From: Shewanella morhuae
GTDB taxonomy: Bacteria > Pseudomonadota > Gammaproteobacteria > Enterobacterales > Shewanellaceae
Length of the DNA: 64,000 nt
Assembly (NCBI RefSeq): GCF_900156405.1
Contig: NZ_FTNN01000004.1
Span: 28,914-92,913, forward strand
Reading direction: 5' to 3'
Under the pieces are notes generated by a model, which made no database searches, was not told where the DNA came from, and saw only the letters and a list, made by a program, of their open reading frames with translations. Below are positions 38,794 to 48,269 of this stretch, in pieces; within the stretch, counting starts at the first letter, position 1; every line of letters begins with the position of its first letter. The position numbers and the translations under genes are program-made.

Positions 38794-39240
38794 ATGACAG
38801 ACTCGATTATGCCGATACCAAACGAGGCAGATTTTCACTATGCGGTGCAAGGTGCAGAAACCTTGCTAACGCGCTTTACCAAGGCACCTAACTGGCAAGA
38901 AAGATATCGTCAAATAATGTTGCTAGGGAAAGACTTACCAAACCTTAGCCCTGAGCTTCGCGTAGATGCAGCGCAGGTCAAAGGCTGTGAAAGTGATGCG
39001 TGGATTTATCATCTAGAGCAAGCAGGCAAACACTATTATTTAGCCGACAGTGACGCCCGTATCGTTAAAGGATTGATCGGATTATTACTTGGCGCCTGCC
39101 ATGGTAAAAGCCGCGATGAGATCCAAGCTTTTGATCCTACGGCTTACTTCAAACAATTAGGGCTAGAAGGCCAGCTCAGCCCATCGCGCACCAACGGCCT
39201 TAACTCACTGGCAAACGCTATGGTTGAAGCCACGAGATAA
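38794..39240 (+). CDS. csdE: SufE-family sulfur acceptor CsdE
   Basis: A 148-residue partner that accepts persulfide sulfur from the desulfurase and raises its activity. The acceptor cysteine is C64 in VKGCESDAW, and the segments IMLLGKDLPNL and SPSRTNGLNSLANAM are those of CsdE rather than SufE. It lies 70 bases after csdA on the same strand. Confidence 0.88.
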   Translation: MTDSIMPIPNEADFHYAVQGAETLLTRFTKAPNWQERYRQIMLLGKDLPNLSPELRVDAAQVKGCESDAWIYHLEQAGKHYYLADSDARIVKGLIGLLLGACHGKSRDEIQAFDPTAYFKQLGLEGQLSPSRTNGLNSLANAMVEATR

Positions 39241-39415
39241 TCATAGGCAAGGGCGTTAGTTAACAGCGATAAGCCAGAGATAAAGCGACTTGCTAATCGC
39301 CAGTTATCACCTATCTAGCTCAGGGACAAAGGCCAACAAAGGGATTTAATCAAAGACTTCTACATCCCAAAAAGGTATAAAGAAGATACATTTGCGTTAT
39401 TGATAGGAACCAAGC

Positions 39416-40582
39416 ATGCCCATCAAGGCAGTCAATCACTACCGTCGTACTCTCCTTAAAGGTTTTGGTGCAGCAACCCTGTTAAGCCCACTCGCCAGTT
39501 TACCTAGCTTTGCCGCCGAACAAAGGCGGATATATGTTGATGGTCTATCTTTTCTTCCCGATGACTTAAGTGATGTAACCGCCTCTAAACTCGATGCCTA
39601 TGTTTGCGATATTTCGGCCATTGAGACCATAGAACAAGCCGATGGCACGCAAAACTATAAACGCACCTATAAAGCCTGCATGGAAAGCATTCAGCAAGCC
39701 GCTAAACGGGTAAGCGCAAGTCCTGATATTTTACTGCAAGGCTTGAGGGGACGAGATATTCAACGCGCCCGCGATAGTAAGCGCACTGCGGTATTCTTTC
39801 AAATCCAAGGGGCTGATTGCGTCGAAGCAGACAGTGACGCTAACCAATGGGCGCGAGTGGATGAGTTCCACCAACAAGGTCTGCGTGTACTGCAACTTAC
39901 CCACCATTATGGCAATACCTTTGCGGGAGGCGCGTTAGATAGCAACGCCAATGGTGGGCTTAATAATCCGCTCACCGCCCACGGACGCGAGCTTATCGCC
40001 AAACTCAATCACGCCAACATCTTGGTGGATGTGAGTCATTCCAGCGCCCAAACCGCATTAGATGTCGCTAAGATAACGAAATCACCAATTGTACAAAGTC
40101 ATGGCGCGGCGCGCGGTATTGTAAACAATGCCCGCTGTTCTCCCGATGCAGTGATCCGTGCCATTGGCGATAGCGGCGGCGTATTTGGTGTATTTATGAT
40201 GAGTTTTTGGCTCACCAATAATGCTGTGCCTACGATTGACGATTATATTCGTCAGCTAGAATACGTGTCGCGCATTGGCGGTGTCGATTGTGTGGCAATC
40301 GCCAATGATTTCCCGCTGCGTGGCCAAGAAAATCTATTAGCACTGGATAACGACAATACCCAAGGTATTAAAGAATATCAGCAATGGTGGTATAGCTTGC
40401 GAGCAAAAGGTGTACTTGGTTTCGATGCAGAGCCAAGACATGTGGTGATCCCTGAGCTTAACCATATTGAGCGCATGAGTCGTATCGACGATGCCTTAGC
40501 TAAGGCGCGTTTTAAAGCTACTGATCGCGACCGTTTTATGGGCGGCAACTGGCAACGTGTGCTCAACAAAGTGCTACTGTAA
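39416..40582 (+). CDS. M19 (membrane dipeptidase) family protein with altered metal site
   Basis: A 388-residue protein with a twin-arginine leader (YRRTLLKGFGAATLLSP, cleavage near FAAE), so it should be exported folded. The body is a peptidase M19 barrel: FFQIQGADCVE (bridging Glu region), VDVSHSSAQTALDV and IVQSHGAARGI (zinc histidines), CVAIANDFPLR (Asp region). The HxD metal pair that opens the domain in family members (DGHND) is not present; the aligned part reads YVDGLSFLPDD. It may therefore bind one metal only or have another reaction. It is a single gene in its own transcription unit. Confidence 0.8.
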   Translation: MPIKAVNHYRRTLLKGFGAATLLSPLASLPSFAAEQRRIYVDGLSFLPDDLSDVTASKLDAYVCDISAIETIEQADGTQNYKRTYKACMESIQQAAKRVSASPDILLQGLRGRDIQRARDSKRTAVFFQIQGADCVEADSDANQWARVDEFHQQGLRVLQLTHHYGNTFAGGALDSNANGGLNNPLTAHGRELIAKLNHANILVDVSHSSAQTALDVAKITKSPIVQSHGAARGIVNNARCSPDAVIRAIGDSGGVFGVFMMSFWLTNNAVPTIDDYIRQLEYVSRIGGVDCVAIANDFPLRGQENLLALDNDNTQGIKEYQQWWYSLRAKGVLGFDAEPRHVVIPELNHIERMSRIDDALAKARFKATDRDRFMGGNWQRVLNKVLL

Positions 40583-40783
40583 TGCAGATATTTTATTGAT
40601 TGGGACGAACGGGTGCAATTAATCAGCCCCTATGAATAATAAAATCGATTCATTGTTCAAATAAAAATCACTTTATATTAAGCAGTACATAGAATGCTCT
40701 AAACATATATTCTTGCTGTTTTGTGGGCAAAGTATCCAACAATTTCATGCTGACTCTAATTTTGGTTTATAAAATAAATATAA

Positions 40784-40811
40784 AAAAAGTGCGTTATTAA
40801 ACGCACTTTTT
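40784..40811. terminator. Bidirectional terminator downstream of rlhA
   Basis: AAAAAGTGCGTT - ATT - AACGCACTTTTTT; T runs on both strands, 27 bases past the rlhA stop. Confidence 0.85.
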
Positions 40812-40838
40812 TATTCTTTAAGATATTAGCCGTTTGAC

Positions 40839-42767
40839 TTAAGCTTCAGTCCAGAGATCCTTTTTACCTCTGACTTGGCGATTCTCACCCACCACCATCA
40901 TTTCGCATTTTTGACAATCAAACACCAGCTTAAGCACATCGTTACCGATTTCAAGCACCATAGGATCGGCTTTAATTCCCGGCACTTCTTTCGGGCACAA
41001 ATTGAAATTAAAACGCAAACAATGCTTAGTGACCATTAATGGTACGTCTTCTGTTACGCCATTTTTCTCATAGGTATCTTGGATTTCAATCACGCCGTGG
41101 CGTTGATAAAAATCTTTCGCTTTTTCGTTTGCTACGTTGCCTAAGTAACTCAAATGTTTAACCGGATACACCGCATTTTGATTATGTTTCCACGGCAGTG
41201 GACGCACATAACCTTGCACACGGGCGGCCTCTAACGCTGCAACGCCTTCACGGCGTAGACCATTAAGCACTGAGGCAGGCAAGAACCATGCTTGCGCGGT
41301 ATCGATACTAATGCTGCGGGCAATAAAGTCGGTACTACCGAGTTTACCCAACTGAGTGCGAGTATTTTGCAACGTTTTATCAATATCGGTGGCTGGCGTT
41401 TTGTCGACCGCTAAATTAACGGTGGCGTTTAATCCATAGATATCAGTCAATGTCAGTGCTAGGCCATCATCGGTGTCAGTCAAGCGTAAATCAACACCAA
41501 TAATCCGTTTAGATGACTCCTTGGCTAACTGGGTTTCGAAGGCTTGGTTATGGTTACGATACAGTGTCATGCCGACATTTAAGTCCCGTGGCACTTGCAA
41601 TACATGTAATTTAAGCCCTTCGGCACGATTAACCCGCAAGCCTTGCAACTTATCGTCGGACTGTTTTGCCGTGGCAAAGTTAGCTGGGAAAAATGCTAAA
41701 CCATCACCATTATTAAACTCATGGCTTGAGCTTACTTGGATAAAGTCTTTACCTATACCGATGACCTTACCCACTTCTTCACCTATGTATTTAGGCGAAC
41801 GGAAATCTTTAATGCCTTGGCTACGCTCATTAACAAAATAATCGGTACTACCACGGTTAAAGGTCTTTTCGGGATCAGGAATAAAGCTGTGCTCACAACG
41901 ACCATGGGACGACGCCTTAAACTCTGGGCGACGCGCGATAATCTCGTCGAGCTTTTGGCGATAGTGAGCGGTGACGTTTTTAACGTAGCTTAAATCTTTT
42001 AAGCGACCTTCAATCTTAAACGAGCGAATACCCGCATCGATTAACGCATCGAGGTTATCGGTTTGGTTATTGTCTTTTAAGGACAATAAATGTTCGTTTT
42101 GCGCCAATACATCACCTTGGCGAGTCTTAAGATTGCCCGGTAAACGGCACATTTGTGAACATTCACCGCGGTTAGCGCTGCGATTACTAAAAGAATGGCT
42201 TAAATTACATAAACCACTGTAAGCCACGCAAAGCGCGCCATGAATGAAAAATTCGAGTTGCATATTGGTATGTGCTGCAACATCACGGATTTGGCTTAAG
42301 CCCAGTTCACGGGCGAGTACCACTTGAGAAAATCCAACCTGTTCTAAGAATGCTACTTTTTCTGGGCTGCGATTATCCATTTGGGTACTGGCATGCAGGG
42401 CAATCGGTGGCAAGTTAAGTTGCAACACGCCCATATCCTGTACGATTAACGCATCAACCCCTGCCTCGTACAATTGCCAAATCAGTTTTTCGGCGGCGCT
42501 CAGTTCGTCATCCATCAAAATAGTGTTGAGGGCAACAAATACTTGCGCATGATATTGATGAGCATAAGTACACAGACGCGCGATATCTTCAACACTGTTG
42601 CCCGCCGTTGCCCGTGCGCCAAATGCTGGGCCACCAATGTAAACCGCATCGGCACCATGGCGAATGGCTTCAATACCATAATCGGCATTTTTTGCAGGCG
42701 CCAATAACTCAAGGCGGTTATGAACGTGAGAAAGATTCTCAGGGGTGTAAATATCTGGCTGGCTCAT
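40839..42767 (-). CDS. rlhA: 23S rRNA 5-hydroxycytidine C2501 synthase (U32 peptidase family)
   Basis: A 642-residue member of the U32 family that follows E. coli RlhA (YdcP), the enzyme hydroxylating C2501 of 23S rRNA, over its full length. The N-terminal barrel has LELLAPAKNADYGIEAIRHGADAVYIG. The iron-sulfur cysteines lie in LCNLSHS, NRGECSQMCRLPG, KHCLRFNFNLCPKE and FDCQKCEM. The C-terminal half (about 380-560) is the long insertion that distinguishes RlhA from the shorter TrhP/YegQ. It is a single gene. Confidence 0.9.
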   Translation of the reverse strand: MSQPDIYTPENLSHVHNRLELLAPAKNADYGIEAIRHGADAVYIGGPAFGARATAGNSVEDIARLCTYAHQYHAQVFVALNTILMDDELSAAEKLIWQLYEAGVDALIVQDMGVLQLNLPPIALHASTQMDNRSPEKVAFLEQVGFSQVVLARELGLSQIRDVAAHTNMQLEFFIHGALCVAYSGLCNLSHSFSNRSANRGECSQMCRLPGNLKTRQGDVLAQNEHLLSLKDNNQTDNLDALIDAGIRSFKIEGRLKDLSYVKNVTAHYRQKLDEIIARRPEFKASSHGRCEHSFIPDPEKTFNRGSTDYFVNERSQGIKDFRSPKYIGEEVGKVIGIGKDFIQVSSSHEFNNGDGLAFFPANFATAKQSDDKLQGLRVNRAEGLKLHVLQVPRDLNVGMTLYRNHNQAFETQLAKESSKRIIGVDLRLTDTDDGLALTLTDIYGLNATVNLAVDKTPATDIDKTLQNTRTQLGKLGSTDFIARSISIDTAQAWFLPASVLNGLRREGVAALEAARVQGYVRPLPWKHNQNAVYPVKHLSYLGNVANEKAKDFYQRHGVIEIQDTYEKNGVTEDVPLMVTKHCLRFNFNLCPKEVPGIKADPMVLEIGNDVLKLVFDCQKCEMMVVGENRQVRGKKDLWTEA

Positions 42768-42980
42768 GGCTTTACAGGCTCAAAATCATCAATAACGAAA
42801 AGGAGGTGAGTATAACAAAATCTAAAATTTAGCTCTATCAGCAAATCATCAACTAAATACGCTTTACTTCTGTGCTTTAGGTATCTCTGAAAGATTCAAG
42901 TCGCTGGCAATCTTTAGGCGCTGCACTTGCACCCTCAGGCCTAGCAGGGTATCTTTGCCGCGCATTGACGAATAGGCCTT

Positions 42981-43661
42981 ATGATGACTGACTTTATATA
43001 CCAACCACCGACCACTCCTTGGCTCGATATCCTTTATCAAGATAAAGACATTATCGTGATTAACAAACCTTCGGGGTTGTTGTCTGTGCCCGGTCGCTCG
43101 CCTGCCCATTACGACAGTGTTTATGCCCGTGTTAAAGCCGAATATCCCCATAGCCAAATTGTGCACCGACTGGATATGGCAACCTCTGGTGTGATTGTTG
43201 TGGCCTTAATCCGTAGCGCTGAGCGTGAATTAAAACGCCAGTTCCATGATCGAGAAACCAGCAAAACCTACTTTGCTAGAGTTGCTGGTCATATCAAACA
43301 TGATACTGGCAGTATTGATTATCCACTGATCTGTGATTGGCCGAATCGGCCTAAACAAAAGGTCGATCATCTTGTGGGCAAACCATCTTTGACCCACTAC
43401 CAAGTATTAAGTCGTGCCAAACGCTCAACACTGGTCAAACTCACCCCCATCACTGGTCGCTCACATCAATTACGCGTACACATGATGGCGCTGGGTCACC
43501 CTATTTTAGGGGATGGTTTTTATGCTGATCCACTGGCAAAATCATTAGCACCTCGCTTGTTATTGCATGCTGCAGAGCTCACCATCAAACACCCATATTC
43601 AGCAATCAGCATGACTTTTAACGCTGAAGCTCCCTTTTGCGAGCCACAAGGCGAACAATGA
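42981..43661 (+). CDS. rluA: Dual-specificity pseudouridine synthase RluA
   Basis: A 226-residue enzyme making pseudouridine 746 of 23S rRNA and 32 of certain tRNAs. The catalytic aspartate is in VHRLDMATSG (D65). NKPSGLLSVPGR, CDWPNRPKQKV and PITGRSHQLRVHM match E. coli RluA nearly residue by residue. The second ATG at 42984 is an equally good start. It lies 213 bases from rlhA, divergently: two ribosomal RNA modifiers side by side. Confidence 0.95.
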   Translation: MMTDFIYQPPTTPWLDILYQDKDIIVINKPSGLLSVPGRSPAHYDSVYARVKAEYPHSQIVHRLDMATSGVIVVALIRSAERELKRQFHDRETSKTYFARVAGHIKHDTGSIDYPLICDWPNRPKQKVDHLVGKPSLTHYQVLSRAKRSTLVKLTPITGRSHQLRVHMMALGHPILGDGFYADPLAKSLAPRLLLHAAELTIKHPYSAISMTFNAEAPFCEPQGEQ

Positions 43662-43712
43662 TCACTAATCGCGGCGAATATACCTAAATGCTATAGCAAT
43701 TCTCTAGAAAAA

Positions 43713-43741
43713 AACGTAACTTGATGACAATTCATTACGTT
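43713..43741 (+). promoter_or_regulatory. Possible AsnC autoregulatory site
   Basis: AACGTAA - 15 nt - TTACGTT, 15 bases before the asnC start. Lrp/AsnC proteins usually bind imperfect palindromes of this kind in their own promoters. Assignment is by position only. Confidence 0.4.
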
Positions 43742-43756
43742 ATAGAGAATTTAATT

Positions 43757-44218
43757 ATGGATACCGCATTTCAACGCGATCAACTTGATAACCATATCCT
43801 CGAAGCTCTAATGCAAGATGCGCGCACGCCATTTGCTGAACTTGCAAAACGCTTTAGCGTCAGTGCTGGCACGATTCATGTGCGCGTCGAAAAAATGAAG
43901 CAAGCGGGCATTATTACCGGTGCACAGATCACGGTAAATCCCAAAGCCCTCGGCTATGACGTGTGTTGTTTTATTGGTATCAATCTGAAGAGTGCGGGCG
44001 ATTATCCTGCCGCGATTGCAAAACTTAATGCCTTAGAAGAGGTCGTTGAAGCCTACTACACCACTGGCAATTACAGTATTTTTGTAAAGGTTATGTGCCA
44101 ATCCATCGATGGTTTACAACATGTATTGATTAATCGTATTCAATCCATTGATGAAATCCAGTCAACAGAAACCTTAATTAGCCTACAAAACCCCATAGTA
44201 AGAGCCGTTAAGCCATAA
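43757..44218 (+). CDS. asnC: Transcriptional regulator AsnC
   Basis: A 153-residue Lrp-family regulator that follows E. coli AsnC closely: ELAKRFSVSAGTIHVRVEKMKQAGIITGA (helix-turn-helix) and LGYDVCCFIGINLKSAGDYP (start of the ligand-binding RAM domain). I chose the ATG at 43757; one at 43721 gives an upstream extension without similarity. AsnC senses asparagine and controls asparagine synthetase asnA in E. coli; asnA is not next to it here. Confidence 0.92.
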   Translation: MDTAFQRDQLDNHILEALMQDARTPFAELAKRFSVSAGTIHVRVEKMKQAGIITGAQITVNPKALGYDVCCFIGINLKSAGDYPAAIAKLNALEEVVEAYYTTGNYSIFVKVMCQSIDGLQHVLINRIQSIDEIQSTETLISLQNPIVRAVKP

Positions 44219-44374
44219 CTTAACATCATCAAAAAACACACAAACAGCACAAAATACGGCAAAGTGTGATTTACATCTTTTTCGCTACAAACTGTTAACT
44301 ATATTATCTTTCCGTGTTACAACTTCTATTGCTATCGCCAAAGAGCGAAGCATAACTATAACAATTCGACCGTC

Positions 44375-44397
44375 AGCACTTTAGAAAATAAAGTGCT
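44375..44397 (+). repeat. Leader stem-loop of the subtilase gene
   Basis: AGCACTTTA - GAAAA - TAAAGTGCT, a perfect nine-pair stem 28 bases before the start codon and 13 before the ribosome site. No U tract, so it is an mRNA-stability or attenuation structure rather than a terminator. Confidence 0.5.
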
Positions 44398-44424
44398 AAC
44401 GTATTAATTGACAAGGAAGAAGTT

Positions 44425-47400
44425 GTGAAAACGAAACTATCAATCGCTATCTCTGCAGCCCTATTATCTGGCGCAGCACTTGCCGGTACACCCACCCAAT
44501 ACAATACAACTAACCAAACAACGGATAAGTATGCGGGTCTCAGTGTCACTAAAAGTAAAAGCAATGATCAAAAACAAGCCTCTGCTTGGCTGATCCGCTT
44601 AAAAGCGCCTTCGATTGCCCAACAGAGTCAGTTAAAAGGGGGTAATCGTCAGTCAGTAATGAGCAATATCGAAAGTTCACAATCAAAAGTGAAAAATGCC
44701 ATTCAGAGCATGGATGCCGATATTAAGGTTGTGGCTACGACGTCAAAATTAGTTAACGCCATTATCGTTCAGGGCGATTATAAAAAAATCACCTCTTTAC
44801 TCAAAAATCCTGAAGTCGCCGAGATATTACCTGTCTATGACTACAAGCTTAATGTTGACGCCAGTGCTGAATACATAAAAGCCAAAGCCGTTATTGAAGC
44901 AGGCGTTGCCTCAGGGAAAGGTCAGCGTGTTGCCATTCTTGATACAGGGGTCGATTACACTCACAAAGCGCTGGGCGGTTCGGGCTTAATTGCTGACTAT
45001 AACACTGCCGTTGCGGCTAAGAGTGAAGCGCCTAATTGGCCACAAGGTAAAGTGATTGGCGGTTGGGATTTTGTTAATAACGATCCTAACCCCATTGACG
45101 TCACGACTAACCACGGTACCCATGTTAGTCACTCTGTCGTAGGTGTAGCACCAGACGTTGAACTATTGGTTTATTCTATTTGTGAAAAAACTTGTTCAGG
45201 TATTGCACAGCTCAATGCTCTTGAAGCGGCAATGGACCCTAATGGCGATGGAGACATCAGTGATCGCGTTGATACTGTCAACATGTCTTTAGGCGGCGAT
45301 TTTGGTGATACCGATGGCGGCGCCGTTCAAGTATTAATCGATGAAATGGTGCAGCTTGGCGTTAACCTGGTTATTTCTGCGGGTAACGATGGCGCAACCC
45401 CTTTTATCGTTGGCGGCCCGAGTACCACCAATAGCGCCCTATCAGTTGGAGCGATGACACACCCCACCACAAAAGTTGGCAAAATAGATGCCATGTTCAT
45501 GGGCGGGGCTCTTGATGCTATTGGCGCCGGATTTAATACATCAAATGTGTACAGTTTTACCAATGCAACAGCGCCAATGGTCTATCCTGCCGCCAATACG
45601 GATGGTTGCCTCGCATACACTGAAGATTTAACCGGTAAAACGGTACTAATCGATCGTGGTGTGTGTGGCTTTGCCGTTAAAGTATTAAATGCTCAGCTTA
45701 AAGGCGCATCATTTGTCGTAGTGGCAAACAATGCTGCGGGCACCATAGTGATGGGTGGTGAGGATGATAGCATCACCATTCCATCTGTCATGGTATCAAA
45801 AGAAGACGGTGATGCGATTAAAGCGGCTCTTGCTGCGGGCGATGTTGCCTTTAGTATTTCATCAACTGAAGTGACGACAGCGGGTGCTATTGCTACATTT
45901 ACATCACGCGGCCCTTCTATTGCGGGTACTTTAAAACCTGAAATTACCGCTCCAGGTACCGATATCCTTACCGCTGAACCCGGTAAAGGTGATGGCTTAA
46001 CTCCAATTAGTGGTACTTCATTCTCTAGCCCTATCACAGCCGGTGCTATCAGTATCGTACGTGAAGCCTTACCTCATCGTAATGCCTTTGAAATTAAAGC
46101 AACGATGATGAACGCCGCAAATCTCGACGTAACACTTGAACCCAAATCGATTAATCCCGATGCCGAATTAGCACCGATTAGTTATATTGGTTCAGGTTTA
46201 GTCGATATTGAAAAAGCAGTTAATTTACCTGTTATCGCGTGGAATAAAGAGACGAAACAAGCCGCACTAGCCTTTGGTTTGCTCGCTCTCAATAAAACCA
46301 CTTCAGTCACTAAAACGGTTTCAGTAAAAAACTTCTCCACTGCAGAGAAAACCTATACGCTCAAAGCCGAGCAACGTTTCCAAAATGATATCGATTCTGG
46401 AGCGCTGAGCTTTGAATTACCAGCAAGTGTGACAATCCCAGCGGGACAAACGGTTAGCTTCGATGTGACCGCAACGATTGACCCAACAAAGCTGCCTGAA
46501 TGGACGCTCACATCATCCTATGAGCTTGATGGCACTGCTGAGGATGCATCAACAGCACTTACGCTATCAGAATACGATGGCGCGATTCAATTCATGGATG
46601 GCGAAGAAAAAGCATTACATTTGGTTTATCACATTTTACCGAAAGCAGCGGCAGCCATATCTGTGACTACCGAAAAAACTGCCGATGGTTTAGTGCGTAC
46701 ACTCACCAACGTAGGTGCAACATCCATTAGCGATCCATTTACAGCGCCGTTGTTAGCAACTAGCCCAGTAGATATCACCAAGCGTCACGACTTGCTCAAT
46801 GTATCAAGTGAGACTTTAGTAGATGGCTCATGTAATGCAGGTATTGCGATTTATAACACCTTCCAAATGCGCGATCCGATTATTCATCCTTTAGCGGGTA
46901 ATTATTCAGTCGATTATGACCTCAATAATGATGGCGAGTGGGATTACACCGTAGCCACAGCCAATTTGAACTGGTTTAATGAAGCTTATCCTAAAGTCAT
47001 TTATGGCTTAGTCTCTCCCTATGGCGATGAAGGTACGATATTAGAACCTGTGTACCACGTGACAGGTAATGACTTTTTAACTAGCACCGCCTGTTTTGAA
47101 GATTTAGGGCTAACTCAAGCCGATTTAGGTAAAACTATCACGGTTCGTTTTCGCACTGAAGATAATGACTGGGCGCCAACCCCCTCAGGCGATGAAGACA
47201 GTGTAACTGCAACATTGCTATTGGATGGTTCAGGCACCTCAGCCATGCTCCTTGATACCGAAGGTAATGAAGTCACTGAGCTAAAACCAGGTGCAAGTGC
47301 AACCTTAAAAGCTGAAGTTGGCGACAATGCAATCGGCTTTATGCTCTTATCCGATTCAGGTTCTATGTCAGTTACAGCCAATACTTCAGATGAAGGTAAC

Positions 47401-48048
47401 TCTGCACCAACAGTAGCAGACGTGACACTTTCAGTGGATAAAGGTGCCGCAGCAGGTACTGTTATAGGTACATTAACTGCAACCGACCCTGATATGATTA
47501 CCAGCCCGTTCTCTGAGTTTGTGACCTTAGGTTCTAGCAGCAGTATGGTCATAGTCGATAAGGATGGCACGGTACGTTTAAGTACTGACGCCGTGATTAA
47601 TCAACAAAGCAAAACGATAGAAGTTGAAGTTGTTGCACTGGACACTATGGGTAACACTTCAGCACCTGCAACGGTAACTGTATTGATTAATAATACAAAA
47701 CCCACGGTTTCACCGGCAGGTATGGTCAGCACAGAAGGCTATGTTGTCACAGCCGAGGCCAATGCGAAAGATGCTGACGGCGACACGTTAACCTATAACT
47801 GGGTACAAACTGGTGGCACTAAAGTCGCATTTACCAATGGTGGTAGCAAAATTAACTTCGCGGCTCCTGCTGGCGACCACGTATTCACTTTCTCAGTGAC
47901 CGCTTCTGACGGAAAACTTGAGAGTGATCCAGGTACTGCAACGATTACTGTGAATGCTAAAAAAGTCGAGTCGTCAGGTGGCGGTGCACTGGGTTGGTTA
48001 ACAGCCTTTTTATTACCTTTGGCAGCAATTCGCCGCCGTATGAAATAA
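44425..48048 (+). CDS. Secreted S8 subtilase with GlyGly-CTERM anchor
   Basis: A 1207-residue serine protease starting at GTG, with ACAAGGAAG upstream. Order: signal peptide (1-20), I9-like propeptide (about 50-145), and the S8 catalytic domain with D173 (AILDTGVDY), H230 (NHGTHV), oxyanion N321 (SAGNDG) and S532 (GTSFSSP). A PA domain (about 385-475) is inserted before the serine. The C-terminal half has beta-sandwich and cadherin-like regions, including FTNGGSKINF near 1140. The end, SSGGGALGWLTAFLLPLAAI followed by RRRMK, is a GlyGly-CTERM sorting tail, the target of rhombosortase in type II secretion. It should be released or attached at the cell surface. Confidence 0.92.
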   Translation: MKTKLSIAISAALLSGAALAGTPTQYNTTNQTTDKYAGLSVTKSKSNDQKQASAWLIRLKAPSIAQQSQLKGGNRQSVMSNIESSQSKVKNAIQSMDADIKVVATTSKLVNAIIVQGDYKKITSLLKNPEVAEILPVYDYKLNVDASAEYIKAKAVIEAGVASGKGQRVAILDTGVDYTHKALGGSGLIADYNTAVAAKSEAPNWPQGKVIGGWDFVNNDPNPIDVTTNHGTHVSHSVVGVAPDVELLVYSICEKTCSGIAQLNALEAAMDPNGDGDISDRVDTVNMSLGGDFGDTDGGAVQVLIDEMVQLGVNLVISAGNDGATPFIVGGPSTTNSALSVGAMTHPTTKVGKIDAMFMGGALDAIGAGFNTSNVYSFTNATAPMVYPAANTDGCLAYTEDLTGKTVLIDRGVCGFAVKVLNAQLKGASFVVVANNAAGTIVMGGEDDSITIPSVMVSKEDGDAIKAALAAGDVAFSISSTEVTTAGAIATFTSRGPSIAGTLKPEITAPGTDILTAEPGKGDGLTPISGTSFSSPITAGAISIVREALPHRNAFEIKATMMNAANLDVTLEPKSINPDAELAPISYIGSGLVDIEKAVNLPVIAWNKETKQAALAFGLLALNKTTSVTKTVSVKNFSTAEKTYTLKAEQRFQNDIDSGALSFELPASVTIPAGQTVSFDVTATIDPTKLPEWTLTSSYELDGTAEDASTALTLSEYDGAIQFMDGEEKALHLVYHILPKAAAAISVTTEKTADGLVRTLTNVGATSISDPFTAPLLATSPVDITKRHDLLNVSSETLVDGSCNAGIAIYNTFQMRDPIIHPLAGNYSVDYDLNNDGEWDYTVATANLNWFNEAYPKVIYGLVSPYGDEGTILEPVYHVTGNDFLTSTACFEDLGLTQADLGKTITVRFRTEDNDWAPTPSGDEDSVTATLLLDGSGTSAMLLDTEGNEVTELKPGASATLKAEVGDNAIGFMLLSDSGSMSVTANTSDEGNSAPTVADVTLSVDKGAAAGTVIGTLTATDPDMITSPFSEFVTLGSSSSMVIVDKDGTVRLSTDAVINQQSKTIEVEVVALDTMGNTSAPATVTVLINNTKPTVSPAGMVSTEGYVVTAEANAKDADGDTLTYNWVQTGGTKVAFTNGGSKINFAAPAGDHVFTFSVTASDGKLESDPGTATITVNAKKVESSGGGALGWLTAFLLPLAAIRRRMK

Positions 48049-48136
48049 CCAGTAAATCGACTGAAAAGGCAATTTTGATGACTAATAACGATTGTTGGTA
48101 TAAAACACTCAGTTAGCCGCTTATTGGCCTAAATGA

Positions 48137-48170
48137 AAATCCGAATGTATTTAATACATTCGGATTTTTT
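48137..48170 (+). terminator. Terminator after subtilase gene
   Basis: AAAATCCGAATGTAT ... ATACATTCGGATTTTTT: a very strong hairpin with T run, about 90 bases past the stop. Confidence 0.9.
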
Positions 48171-48269
48171 ATATAAAAAAGGGAATGAACCTAAGTCCAC
48201 TCCCCTTAAATCACCGCTGCTTAGGTTTATCGAGTCGGCTCTCAATTAACCTTATTCAGCTTATATGTC

